This document shows positions 1 to 7,771 of a stretch of DNA of 43,268 bases, piece by piece; the first letter of the stretch is position 1, and every line of letters begins with the position of its first letter. The stretch lies in the NCBI GenBank assembly GCA_029982795.1, contig JARRBY010000003.1, forward strand, positions 1 through 43,268, given 5' to 3'. The notes beneath the pieces are model-generated. The model saw only the letters and a program-made list of their open reading frames with translations, did not search any database and was not told where the DNA came from. This DNA is from Patescibacteria group bacterium. GTDB lineage: Bacteria; Patescibacteriota; Patescibacteriia; Patescibacteriales; UBA12465. The position numbers were made by a program, and so were the translations under genes.

Positions 1-26
1 ATATAATATAATAATATATAAATAAT

Positions 27-350
27 ATGAGTTTTGAACAAATACAAGAAAATAAAAATGATAAAAATAGAGATCAAGAAAGATTAAATGATTTAGCCGA
101 TAAATTAGATGGATTGCAAAAAGAATTTGCTCGTAATCATGGTTTAGACTCTGATACTATTCCTTATGTTGATTGGATAGTACAAGATTTACGAAAAGGT
201 GATTTAGCGCAAGCAAGAATAAATTATGAACAACAAAGGGATAAATTTGATAATAAAAAGGAAATTAAGAAGTTTTTAGAAGATAATAATATTGTTGAAA
301 AGGGAATAGATTGGAATGCATGGAAAAAAATGTCTACCAACTCTGATTAA
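27..350 (+). CDS. Small charged hypothetical protein
   Basis: A 107-residue soluble protein that I do not recognise. It is very rich in Lys, Asp, Glu and Asn, has no cysteine, no signal peptide and no membrane segment, and is predicted to be mainly helical, with a likely coiled stretch near residues 10-35. The ATG used is the first in a purely A/T leader, with no Shine-Dalgarno site, as for most genes here. It stops just before a clear promoter at 351-379, so it is separate from the next gene. Its own promoter lies off the left edge or in the first bases. The coding call rests on length and codon texture only. Confidence 0.6.
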   Translation: MSFEQIQENKNDKNRDQERLNDLADKLDGLQKEFARNHGLDSDTIPYVDWIVQDLRKGDLAQARINYEQQRDKFDNKKEIKKFLEDNNIVEKGIDWNAWKKMSTNSD

Positions 351-379
351 TTGACAAAATAATTTAATTATGTTATAAA
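351..379 (+). promoter_or_regulatory. Sigma70-type promoter for the helical-repeat gene
   Basis: TTGACA at 351-356, a 17-bp spacer and TATAAA at 374-379 with an upstream TG (extended -10). It begins immediately after the preceding stop codon and would start a transcript near 386, about 33 nt before the ATG at 419. Confidence 0.75.
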
Positions 380-418
380 TTAAGTAGTATTAATTGTACT
401 TTAAAATAGTATTTACAT

Positions 419-901
419 ATGGAAAATGATCAAGCAATTGAATTAATGTCTGTTTTGGAATCAAATGATCAAATCATAAATATCATAAAGGAAAAAAAAT
501 ATGATTCTATGGTTTGTTTGCAGGCTATTCCATTTCTAAGATTAGAAGAAAAGGATGAAAGGGAGGTATTACGTATTTTAAAGAAAATAAAATATGAACC
601 TCAAATTTGTGTTGCCGCGCTTACTTTTTTAAAAAAAGAAAAAAATGTAATGCGTATAATCAAAAAATCTGGCTATGTCCCTGAAGTTTGTCAAGCGGCA
701 ATTAGTAGTTTGAATTTAGGCAATAAATCTGAATCTAAAATCATGTCTATCTTAAATCAAGTTAAATATGATTTAGCGATTTGTGAGGCGAGTATAAGTT
801 ATCTAAAAAAAGAAAGTAATCTTTTAAAGATACTTAAAAAAAATGGTTATAACAAACGTTTGGTTACGGTTGTTATGAAACGTTTAGAAACTTTAAAATA
901 G
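419..901 (+). CDS. Helical tandem-repeat protein
   Basis: A 160-residue protein built from about five degenerate repeats of 27-34 residues. Each shows the pattern of a hydrophobic helix ending in I(I/L)KK..Y, then (V/I)C.AA, then a second helix ending in L. The repeats begin at about residues 17, 50, 78, 108 and 136. The layout is that of an alpha-solenoid scaffold, distantly like DUF4116 or HEAT-type repeats, but I cannot assign a family. Cysteines recur at the same repeat position in four of the five units. There is no signal peptide or TM segment, so a cytoplasmic binding role is inferred. It is monocistronic, with its own promoter at 351-379 and terminator at 911-944. Confidence 0.7.
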   Translation: MENDQAIELMSVLESNDQIINIIKEKKYDSMVCLQAIPFLRLEEKDEREVLRILKKIKYEPQICVAALTFLKKEKNVMRIIKKSGYVPEVCQAAISSLNLGNKSESKIMSILNQVKYDLAICEASISYLKKESNLLKILKKNGYNKRLVTVVMKRLETLK

Positions 902-910
902 TTTCCATAT

Positions 911-944
911 AATCCTGAAGCTAAAATCGCTTCAGGATTTTTTT
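911..944 (+). terminator. Rho-independent terminator
   Basis: Perfect 11-bp stem AATCCTGAAGC / GCTTCAGGATT with a 7-nt loop followed by a T tract, 10 nt after the stop of the helical-repeat gene. Confidence 0.9.
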
Positions 945-951
945 AAATAAA

Positions 952-982
952 AAAAGGCCTAGTATTATAACTAGGCTTTTTT
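952..982. terminator. Terminator between convergent genes
   Basis: Stem GCCTAGT / ACTAGGC with a 6-nt loop, extended by an A4/T4 flank with one bulged G. It lies between a plus-strand gene that already has its own terminator and the end of the minus-strand gene at 991, so it mainly serves the minus strand, where a U tract also follows. Confidence 0.8.
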
Positions 983-990
983 GATTTTTT

Positions 991-1461
991 TTATTTTATT
1001 TGTTCTCCAATGAAGATGGAAAAAATTTCGTTGGCATTAATTTTTCTTATACCAACCGCTTCCTTTATTAATCTTAATGCCTCTTTAGTCAGTCTTTTAC
1101 TTCTAAAACTTAATGCTGTTTTAAGTTTTATAGGTAAAAGATAATCTTGAGGATGATTAATCTTCAACTCGGTTTGGCAAAGATAATTTTCGCAACAAAC
1201 CAGATTTTTATTTATATCCTCATGATTGAGGAATAAAAAATATTTTGCTGTTCTTTCACCACAAATTGGGCATATTTTCTTGTAGCGAGGGGTATTTTCC
1301 AGAAGGGCTTCTAAATGATTCTGTAGGCGATTTATATTTTTTCCTTTACGATAATTATTTAAAGAAATAATATAATCGGGATTTTTGAAGATCAATTCTT
1401 CAAGATATTCTCCCGCATGCTTACCAGTCTGAAAGAGATAGGGTTCATTAATTTCATTCAT
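991..1461 (-). CDS. Zinc-finger protein with ExoX-C-like N-terminus
   Basis: A 156-residue cytoplasmic protein. Residues about 10-35 carry a TGKHAGEYLEEL...NPDYI pattern that resembles the short C-terminal module found in exodeoxyribonuclease X-like proteins (FGKHKGK...DPxYI). The middle has a probable zinc site, CPIC near residue 85 and a CC....C group about 25 residues later. The C-terminal helix is basic. I infer nucleic-acid binding, with no evidence for nuclease activity because acidic catalytic motifs are not apparent. The gene stands alone behind a good promoter at 1496-1524 and ends at a shared terminator. Confidence 0.65.
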   Translation of the reverse strand: MNEINEPYLFQTGKHAGEYLEELIFKNPDYIISLNNYRKGKNINRLQNHLEALLENTPRYKKICPICGERTAKYFLFLNHEDINKNLVCCENYLCQTELKINHPQDYLLPIKLKTALSFRSKRLTKEALRLIKEAVGIRKINANEIFSIFIGEQIK

Positions 1462-1495
1462 GACTTTAATTTTTTTATGTTAAACAACTGTAATT

Positions 1496-1524
1496 AGTAT
1501 ACAATATTTATAAATAAAAGTCAA
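1496..1524 (-). promoter_or_regulatory. Promoter for the zinc-finger gene
   Basis: Read on the minus strand: TTGACT (1524-1519), 17-bp spacer, TATACT (1501-1496). Five of six consensus bases match in each hexamer. Confidence 0.75.
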
Positions 1525-1552
1525 GTTTATGAATTATCAAGTTTATGAATTA
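1521..1552. repeat. Two tandem 16-bp direct repeats
   Basis: TCAAGTTTATGAATTA occurs twice head-to-tail, exactly abutting. The first copy overlaps the -35 hexamer of the minus-strand promoter at 1496-1524, so the pair could be a binding site or simply a slippage duplication. Confidence 0.85.
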
Positions 1553-1559
1553 TTTTTTA

Positions 1560-1599
1560 AAAAGAATAAAAAAAGACACCTATTTATTATATAGGTGTC
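1560..1599 (-). terminator. Terminator of the 29-residue peptide unit
   Basis: Stem GACACCTAT / ATAGGTGTC (1575-1583 and 1591-1599) with a 7-nt loop. On the minus strand it is followed by a T-rich run, so it terminates the short transcript coming from 1735. Confidence 0.85.
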
Positions 1600-1616
1600 A
1601 AATAAAAAAAGGTAAA

Positions 1617-1706
1617 TTACACGTCCACTGGAGTCCAATCAAAAAATTGGATTAAATCTGGTTCTTGAGGACTAACAGGGGGCGGTATTAAAGAATAATC
1701 TTCCAT
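1617..1706 (-). CDS. 29-residue acidic, proline-rich peptide
   Basis: A short open reading frame of 29 codons plus stop in its own transcription unit. A consensus promoter lies at 1743-1771 and a strong hairpin terminator at 1560-1599. The peptide is acidic, has a PPP..P..P stretch in its first half and ends DWTPVDV, with no Cys, Lys or Arg. No Shine-Dalgarno site is visible. It could be a real small protein, or the RNA itself could be the product. The tight fit between promoter, ORF and terminator favours a gene, but coding is unproven. I recognise no family. Confidence 0.5.
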   Translation of the reverse strand: MEDYSLIPPPVSPQEPDLIQFFDWTPVDV

Positions 1707-1742
1707 AATTGTTTTTTTTAAAAAGTACGATAATCGGCTTAT

Positions 1743-1771
1743 ATTATATAAAAGCTTTTAATTTATGTCAA
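1743..1771 (-). promoter_or_regulatory. Perfect-consensus promoter for the 29-residue peptide
   Basis: On the minus strand: TTGACA (1771-1766), 17-bp spacer, TATAAT (1748-1743). Both hexamers match consensus exactly. The expected start is near 1736, about 30 nt before the ATG. Confidence 0.85.
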
Positions 1772-1786
1772 GAGCGGATAGAAAGA

Positions 1787-1813
1787 AAAAAGACGAACCT
1801 CGGTTCGTCTTTT
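1787..1813 (-). terminator. Terminator of the PhoH-like gene
   Basis: Stem AGACGAAC / GTTCGTCT closed by C-G pairing and a tight loop, flanked by A and T runs on both sides, about 36 nt beyond the stop codon at 1849. Confidence 0.85.
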
Positions 1814-1848
1814 GAGAATTTTGATTTTTAAAATGTTTATAATACTGT

Positions 1849-3279
1849 TTATAATACTTTTTCGGCATAAGCGGCCACCTCAGAACGAACAGTGTGAGTT
1901 AGATTAACTACACCAATCATTGGATTGCCAACCATTTTTGCCATAGCATACGATAATCCCGAGTTTTCTGCATTGAGAAAACGACGGTCTATCTGTCCTA
2001 AGTCCCCCACAAAAACCACTTTAGAATCACGCCCCATTCGAGTAATGATTTGTTTTATTTCAATTGGTGATAAGTCTTGTGCTTCATCAACAATTAAAAA
2101 GGTTTTGTGATAAGTTCTTCCTTTATAGTACTGAATGGAATTAACTTTAATTCCCAGTCTACTTAAAAATTCAAATTGTTTTGTCCGTAAAAAATTTAGA
2201 AGTTCAGCGCGACTACAATTTTTTTTGCGGCTATCTTCTGAAATAACTTCTTTCATCCAAAAATTAGGATTTTTATCATTAGCGTCAATAATAACTTCTA
2301 AATTTTGGACAAAGGGATCCATAAATTCTGACATTTTGGCATTTAAGTCACCAGGTAGAAAACCAAGACGGTCCAGGTCACCAATTAAGATAGCAGGCCG
2401 GGTTAGGATAATATCGCGATAATCATCGTGTTTTTCCAAAGCAGCAGCAAGTGCAAGTAGGGTTTTACCTGAACCAGCTCCACCTGAGGCCATAACTACT
2501 TTAATTTCCGGATCAAGTAATTGGGCAATTAATAATTCTTGTTCCCAATTACGTTCTCCTTCATTTTGTGATTTAATCCCAGAGGCAGAAATATAACTTG
2601 GAATACGTACAATTTCATTTTTCTTGCGATAGGCTAGACTTAAATTGTCGTTTTCTTTTAAAAGAACACCGTCATTTTCTTTTATTCCAGGAAATTTGTT
2701 TGCTTTGTAGATAATTTTTCCTGATTTGTCATAATCTTTTAAGTTTAGTTTAACGATTTTTAAGCCTTTTTCTTCTGTTTTTGCAGAGGGAATTCGAATA
2801 TTACGAAATCTTTCTACTTCAACTCGAGGATTGTTTTCAAAAAAACTAGAAGCAAGAATAAGCATGCTTGTGTCATCAGTGACTAATTTAATTTTTTTAT
2901 AAGAACTAAAATCAGTTGATTTGGTGACATGATTTAAGCAGGCAATAATTTGGTTGTCAGGGACATCTTTATCTAAAGATAAGCGAGAAAAATTTTGTGA
3001 CCATAAAATTTTTAGTTTACCTTCTTTATGGAATTTGTAAATGAGATTTGAAGCCATTCGGGCTTCATGTTTCACTTCTGGTTTTGTCTTTAGCTTATCA
3101 AGTTCAACGACCACTGTTTTTGGAACAATCAATAAATTTTTATCTTTAATGAAGTCATGTAAAACAGTGTAATCATTAATAAAGACGTTAGTGTCAACGA
3201 TGATTACATTTCCTTTTTCCTCTTCTTGACTTAATCCATTTTTATTTACAACCGGTACAGAATTTTTTACTTTTTTCAT
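1849..3279 (-). CDS. PIN domain-PhoH family ATPase
   Basis: A 476-residue protein with two domains. Residues about 24-165 form a PIN-type ribonuclease domain, with the first acidic residue in VDTNVF (D29). Residues about 240-476 form a PhoH-type P-loop ATPase, with Walker A GGAGSGKT (K272) and Walker B IVDEAQD (D398, E399), then the VGDLGQID sensor region and a TxxVR arginine near the C-terminus. This architecture is that of the PIN-PhoH (YlaK-like) family, proposed to couple ATP-driven RNA unwinding to RNA cleavage. It is cytoplasmic and monocistronic. The substrate is unknown. Confidence 0.92.
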   Translation of the reverse strand: MKKVKNSVPVVNKNGLSQEEEKGNVIIVDTNVFINDYTVLHDFIKDKNLLIVPKTVVVELDKLKTKPEVKHEARMASNLIYKFHKEGKLKILWSQNFSRLSLDKDVPDNQIIACLNHVTKSTDFSSYKKIKLVTDDTSMLILASSFFENNPRVEVERFRNIRIPSAKTEEKGLKIVKLNLKDYDKSGKIIYKANKFPGIKENDGVLLKENDNLSLAYRKKNEIVRIPSYISASGIKSQNEGERNWEQELLIAQLLDPEIKVVMASGGAGSGKTLLALAAALEKHDDYRDIILTRPAILIGDLDRLGFLPGDLNAKMSEFMDPFVQNLEVIIDANDKNPNFWMKEVISEDSRKKNCSRAELLNFLRTKQFEFLSRLGIKVNSIQYYKGRTYHKTFLIVDEAQDLSPIEIKQIITRMGRDSKVVFVGDLGQIDRRFLNAENSGLSYAMAKMVGNPMIGVVNLTHTVRSEVAAYAEKVL

Positions 3280-3397
3280 AGTGTTATAATATTTTTTTGT
3301 GAAAGTACGTTGTTATCTGTTTTCAAGTTAACATAGAAATAAACATTTGGCAATGTGGAGAAAATATTTATATAAATATAATAAAAATCAAATTATC

Positions 3398-3427
3398 TTG
3401 ACAAATTAGAAAAAAATATGTTAGGTT
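3398..3427 (+). promoter_or_regulatory. Probable promoter for the CPCC protein
   Basis: Perfect TTGACA at 3398-3403, an 18-bp spacer ending in TG plus one base, and a weak -10 TAGGTT at 3422-3427. The extended -10 partly compensates for the poor hexamer. Confidence 0.4.
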
Positions 3428-3473
3428 ATGGTTGATAGTAATCAATTGTTGTACTTTAAAAATATATAAGAAG

Positions 3474-3872
3474 ATGAAAAAGAACAAAGAATTTCCTGTA
3501 TTTTCTCAAAGAGACAAATCCTGGTCTTTATATGAGTTACGAAAGAGAAATAAAAAGTTTGTTTCGATGACGATACTGTATTTAAGTAATCCAGATCAAA
3601 GCCAAGGAAAAAGAAAAAGTTTTTGGGATTATTTTTCTTGTCCGTGTTGTCATCAAGAAATCAAAGAAGTTGTGGTAAATGATGAAAATGGGATATTGCT
3701 TTCCTTTGATAAGAAAAATAAAGCGGTTATTCGTTTTCGTGATGAAAACGCTTGGAAGGCAGTGGAAAATTATGATGAAAGAACAATGAAAAAAGAAGAA
3801 GATTCTCATCTCTTTTATCCATATTGTTTTACTTTTCCTGTTATGAACATAAAGAGAATTGTTTGGGTTTAA
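3474..3872 (+). CDS. Hypothetical protein with CPCC motif
   Basis: A 132-residue protein if started at the ATG at 3474. An upstream in-frame ATG at 3432 would add 14 residues but falls almost on the predicted transcript start. The N-terminus is very basic (many Lys and Arg in residues 1-35). The middle has a CPCCH sequence that could be half of a metal site. The C-terminus contains FYPYCF. There is no signal peptide or TM segment, and I recognise no family. It is followed after 10 nt by a small membrane-protein gene on the same strand, so the two probably share a transcript ending at 4111-4147. Confidence 0.6.
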   Translation: MKKNKEFPVFSQRDKSWSLYELRKRNKKFVSMTILYLSNPDQSQGKRKSFWDYFSCPCCHQEIKEVVVNDENGILLSFDKKNKAVIRFRDENAWKAVENYDERTMKKEEDSHLFYPYCFTFPVMNIKRIVWV

Positions 3873-3882
3873 TTAAATTAAA

Positions 3883-4104
3883 ATGTTAAAAATTATTGCT
3901 GTTTTGTGTTATATAGCCTTTGTGCTATATTTCACCTTTCGAGGGAAAACGCAGGAAAAAGAATCATTTTTTAGTCATAAATTAATGCGTTTTATGTTTG
4001 CCCTTGTTGTTTTTCCCTTTTTTGGTTGCCTGTTATTTTTAGCAGGTACAGTTCTAAAGTTTTTTGGTAGCTTTTTCTTAGCCCCTTTTAACTTTAATTT
4101 TTAA
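3883..4104 (+). CDS. Small two-helix membrane protein
   Basis: A 73-residue protein with two hydrophobic segments, about residues 1-20 and 36-66, separated by a short polar loop rich in Lys and Glu. No family is recognised. It lies 10 nt downstream of the CPCC gene and directly before a terminator, so it is the last gene of that unit. Confidence 0.6.
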   Translation: MLKIIAVLCYIAFVLYFTFRGKTQEKESFFSHKLMRFMFALVVFPFFGCLLFLAGTVLKFFGSFFLAPFNFNF

Positions 4105-4110
4105 AAAGAT

Positions 4111-4147
4111 AAACGGCACTGGATATAAATCTAGCGCCGTTTTTTTA
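4111..4147. terminator. Terminator between convergent genes
   Basis: Imperfect hairpin AAACGGC / GCCGTTT with further paired bases around a mismatch and a 7-T run on the plus strand. It separates the plus-strand small genes from the convergent DUF4230 gene ending at 4163. Confidence 0.75.
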
Positions 4148-4162
4148 TTTCATTTAATATTT

Positions 4163-4762
4163 TTAATTGCAGGTAGCGGGAGTAGTGATGATGGTGATTT
4201 CTTTAAAACCAGCTGCTTCAAAAAGCAGTGATAATTGTTTTTTGGCATTTTCATTAGCTTCTTCTAATATATTGCCATCACAAGCGGCTTGCCTTATTTC
4301 ACTTTCTGCTTTTTGTCGGGCAGTTGCCTCTAAGTCTAATTCACCTTTGGTAAATAAACCACGTTCACGATCAAAAACGGAAGTAGCATTATTATCTAGA
4401 ATAGTTTCTAAAATTTGTGGAGCCGGTAATTTAATGATAATACTGTCACCTTTACCAGAATAGTTTGAAGAATCTAAAGTGGAAAGATCGAAACCGGCAA
4501 TTACTTTACCATGGGCAATAAGTATAATTTTATCACCAAACAAAAAATCCCGTAAACGATCATAATCAGTACTAATTTCAATAATTTTATCAATCCTAAA
4601 GGAAGCTGTTTCAAAACGTGTCAGAGTTTCAATTTGTTTTATCACAGCTGCTCTGTCGGGGCCATAGCGAAAATCCGGATTTTTTTGGAAAGATCGCCAA
4701 GCAAAAAAGATGGCAAAAAAACCAACAATTATTAAGAGTGAGATAATTATATATTTTTTCAT
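4163..4762 (-). CDS. DUF4230 family membrane-anchored protein
   Basis: A 199-residue protein with one N-terminal TM segment (about residues 4-22) and an extracytoplasmic domain. The domain shows the DUF4230 pattern: an L..FET start near residue 47, GKVIAGFDLSTLD near residue 85, then IIKLPAPQIL with its conserved LP.P, and a helical tail with the late EEANENAKKQL stretch. The function of DUF4230 is unknown. The gene is monocistronic on the minus strand, convergent with its left neighbours and divergent from acetate kinase. Confidence 0.8.
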   Translation of the reverse strand: MKKYIIISLLIIVGFFAIFFAWRSFQKNPDFRYGPDRAAVIKQIETLTRFETASFRIDKIIEISTDYDRLRDFLFGDKIILIAHGKVIAGFDLSTLDSSNYSGKGDSIIIKLPAPQILETILDNNATSVFDRERGLFTKGELDLEATARQKAESEIRQAACDGNILEEANENAKKQLSLLFEAAGFKEITIITTPATCN

Positions 4763-4824
4763 AATGCTATAAATTAATATATTTATAGTTTAAATAGAAT
4801 TTATGATTATTGCAATCTTTAAAA

Positions 4825-4854
4825 TTGACACTAAGCTATATTAGTGATTATATT
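4825..4854 (+). promoter_or_regulatory. Promoter of acetate kinase gene
   Basis: TTGACA at 4825-4830, an 18-bp spacer and TATATT at 4849-4854. The start would be near 4861, leaving an AT-rich leader of about 127 nt in which I see no convincing structure. Confidence 0.65.
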
Positions 4855-4987
4855 ACGAAAGAGTTATAACAGAAATTAATTTGTAGTTTGTTTGATTAGA
4901 GTTATGTTTTTATAACATTTAAAATTAAAAACTGGTTTTAAAAGATAAAAAAAGATGTTAAAATAAAAAAATATTAAGAATAAAAAT

Positions 4988-6169
4988 ATGAGTAAAAATT
5001 GTTTGATTGTTAATACCGGCAGTGCTTCTAAAAAATATAGTTTTTATATTGGTGAAGAAAAAAAATATAGTGCTCATTTTGAAAAAGAGGGCAACTCTCT
5101 TATTGTTACCGAAACTATTGGAGATAACAAGGAAAAAAAAGTTTTAAATGATAATGATTATCCGCAGTCTGCTCGTTTTGTAATTGACTCCTTAGTTAGG
5201 GAGCAAATTATTGCTAATGAAAACAATTTACAAGTAATTGGAATTAGAATTGTTGCTCCCGGTAATTTCTTTTTAGAAACAAAAAAAATTGATGAGGATT
5301 ATATTAAAAGAGCTGAAGAAGCTCTTGAGAAAGTTCCTCTTCATTTAGCCCCAGCTTTAACTGAAATTAAAAATCTTAAATCTATTTTTGGTGAGAGTAT
5401 ACCAATTATTGGTGTTTCCGATAGCGCTTTTCATAAAACTATACCGCTTGAAAATAAATTATATTCAATTCCCATTGCTGATACTCGTAAATATGAAATT
5501 TATCGTTTTGGTTATCACGGAATTTCAGTTCAATCTATCGTTTGTCAAATAAAAGAAAAATTATCTTATATTCCAGAAAAAATGATAGTTTGTCATTTGG
5601 GTGGAGGAGCAAGCATAACTGCGGTTTTAAAAGGGAAAAGTGTGAATAATACGATGGGGTTTACCCCGCTTGAAGGTTTAACTATGGCCACTCGGGTGGG
5701 TGATATTGATCCCGGAGTAGTCCTTTTTCTTGCTGAAAAATTAAATTTAAATCGAAGTGAATTAAATCATTACTTTAATAATAAATGTGGACTTTTAGGT
5801 TTATCGGGTTCAAGTGATGATATTAGGGAACTTTTAAAAAAAGAAGAAGAGGGAGAAAAGGACGCCGCTTTAGCTTTGAAAGTTTATGTGGAAAGAGTAA
5901 AGGAAAATATTGCGAAAATGGCAGCTAATTTAGGAGGAGTTAATCTGCTGGTTTTTGCCGGTACGGTGGGAGAGCGTTCCTTTGTTTTACGTGAAAGAAT
6001 CTGTTCAAAACTTGAATATATGGGTATTGTTTTAGATAAGGTGAAAAATGACGGTAATGAGGGGAGTCGTTTAGATTTAGAAGCAAAGACAAGTTTGGCT
6101 AAAATTATGATAATTAAAACTGATGAAATGGCGGAAATTATTAAAGCTGTTTACAAGGTTGATTTATAA
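4988..6169 (+). CDS. ackA: Acetate kinase
   Basis: Cytoplasmic acetate kinase interconverting acetyl phosphate plus ADP with acetate plus ATP, the substrate-level phosphorylation step of acetate fermentation. The 393 residues match the usual family length of about 400. Visible signatures are the N-terminal VNTGSASKKYS strand (a variant of the usual NxGSSSxK), SDSAFHKT, FGYHGIS, CHLGGGASITAV and the nucleotide-binding TPLEGLTMATRVGDIDPG. Phosphotransacetylase is not in the window, so the source of acetyl phosphate cannot be seen. The gene is monocistronic behind the promoter at 4825-4854. With the malic enzyme and hydrogenase genes it points to fermentation. Confidence 0.95.
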   Translation: MSKNCLIVNTGSASKKYSFYIGEEKKYSAHFEKEGNSLIVTETIGDNKEKKVLNDNDYPQSARFVIDSLVREQIIANENNLQVIGIRIVAPGNFFLETKKIDEDYIKRAEEALEKVPLHLAPALTEIKNLKSIFGESIPIIGVSDSAFHKTIPLENKLYSIPIADTRKYEIYRFGYHGISVQSIVCQIKEKLSYIPEKMIVCHLGGGASITAVLKGKSVNNTMGFTPLEGLTMATRVGDIDPGVVLFLAEKLNLNRSELNHYFNNKCGLLGLSGSSDDIRELLKKEEEGEKDAALALKVYVERVKENIAKMAANLGGVNLLVFAGTVGERSFVLRERICSKLEYMGIVLDKVKNDGNEGSRLDLEAKTSLAKIMIIKTDEMAEIIKAVYKVDL

Positions 6170-6324
6170 TTTGTTTTTTTAGTTTTTAATCGATAAAAAT
6201 ATTAAATATCTGTTAAATAAATTGTATTATTAGGTCTTTTTGTTAATCAAAAAAATATTTTATTATTTTCCAAAATTTGTTAAAATAAATATATATTTAT
6301 TAATTAAAATATAAAAGAAAACAT

Positions 6325-7551
6325 ATGAAAAAAATTAATAAAGGATTTTTAATTATTATTTTTATTTGTTCTCTTATTCTCAGCTCTGTTGTTGGCGGTG
6401 CTGTTGGTTATTGGACAGGAGCTCAATTTAGTAACAAAAATAAAGAAGTAATAACTGAAATTGAAAGAAAAATAGTTCAGGTTAGAGAGGAGTCAGATGT
6501 TGTTTCTGTTGTTGAAAAAGCAGCGCCAGCGGTAGTTAGTATTGTGGTAACCAAAGATTTACCTAAAATTGAAGAATATTATTTTAATCCTTTTGGTAGT
6601 GATGATTTTTTACAATATTTTTTTGGTGATGATTTTTTTAATTTTCAAGTTCCGGAGTATAGAAGGGAAAATGGAACTCAGGAGCAAACAATCGGTGGAG
6701 GCACAGGTTTTATTGTAAGTGAAGATGGTTTTATAGTTACCAATAAACATGTTGTCGCTGATGAGGAGGCGCAATATACGGTGGTTTTAAATGATGAGAC
6801 TAAATATGAGGCTAGTGTAATTGCCAGAGATCCTTTGACTGATTTTGCTGTTCTAAAAATTGAAGCTGATAATCTTCCGGTTATCGCCTTAGGTGAAAGT
6901 GATCAAATTAAAGTAGGGCAGACAGTAATTGCAATTGGTAATGCTTTAGGTGAGTTTAGTAATACCGTTTCAGTCGGTGTCATATCAGGTTTATCACGTT
7001 CTATTGTTGCCGGTAGCTTTGATCTTGGTAGGGAACAGTTAAATGGTGTAATTCAAACCGATGCTTCTATTAATCATGGAAATTCAGGTGGTCCTTTATT
7101 AAATTTAGCCGGAGAAGTTATTGGTATTAATACTGCCATTGCTCAAGGGGCACAAAATATTGGTTTTGCTATTCCTATTAATGAAATAAAAAATAGTTTA
7201 GAGAGTGTTAAAACTAATGGTCGAATTATTAGACCGTGGTTGGGGGTACGCTATGTTTTAGTCAATGAAGAATTAGTTGCGGCTAATAAACTTCCTGTTG
7301 ATTATGGTGCTTTAATAGCTCGTGGTGAGAATCCCAGTGATTTAGCGGTTATTCCCGGTAGTCCCGCTCATAAAGCCGGTCTTTTAGAAAATGATATCAT
7401 TTTAGAAATTAATGGTAATAAAATTACTAAAAATTATCCTTTAGCTAAAGCAATTTCTGAACAGACTGTTGGTAGTGAAATTACGCTTAAAGTTTGGCGA
7501 CCGGACGGTGAGAAAGAAATAAAAGTTATTTTGGAAGAAATGAAAGAGTAG
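6325..7551 (+). CDS. DegP/HtrA-type serine protease
   Basis: A 408-residue membrane-anchored protease with an N-terminal TM segment (residues 8-30), a short linker, a trypsin-like domain and one C-terminal PDZ domain (about residues 305-400). The catalytic triad is visible: H142 in TNKHVV, D173 in DPLTDFAVL and S254 in HGNSGGPLLN. Such proteins degrade or refold misfolded envelope proteins. The single PDZ and the N-terminal anchor resemble the DegS/HtrA-like Gram-positive arrangement more than periplasmic DegP. A phenylalanine- and aspartate-rich insert near residues 85-115 is probably the LA loop. It ends at a terminator at 7626-7660. Confidence 0.93.
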   Translation: MKKINKGFLIIIFICSLILSSVVGGAVGYWTGAQFSNKNKEVITEIERKIVQVREESDVVSVVEKAAPAVVSIVVTKDLPKIEEYYFNPFGSDDFLQYFFGDDFFNFQVPEYRRENGTQEQTIGGGTGFIVSEDGFIVTNKHVVADEEAQYTVVLNDETKYEASVIARDPLTDFAVLKIEADNLPVIALGESDQIKVGQTVIAIGNALGEFSNTVSVGVISGLSRSIVAGSFDLGREQLNGVIQTDASINHGNSGGPLLNLAGEVIGINTAIAQGAQNIGFAIPINEIKNSLESVKTNGRIIRPWLGVRYVLVNEELVAANKLPVDYGALIARGENPSDLAVIPGSPAHKAGLLENDIILEINGNKITKNYPLAKAISEQTVGSEITLKVWRPDGEKEIKVILEEMKE

Positions 7552-7625
7552 TTAGTTTTAGATTATTTCTTGTTTATATAGTATTTTGTAGTTTTAGTTA
7601 AAAAGATAGAATTATATAAAACATA

Positions 7626-7660
7626 AAAAGATTGGTATTTTTGAAAACCAATCTTTTTTT
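7626..7660 (+). terminator. Terminator of the HtrA gene
   Basis: Perfect 11-bp stem AAAAGATTGGT / ACCAATCTTTT, 10-nt loop, then a run of T. Confidence 0.88.
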
Positions 7661-7771
7661 AAAATAAAGAAATTATTAATGGGGGAATAGAATTATATTT
7701 TTTGAGTTTTAGGGGGTTTGCCTTTTTTTAGTATATTAACTAAAATAGAAGAAGAAATAATCAATAAAAAT

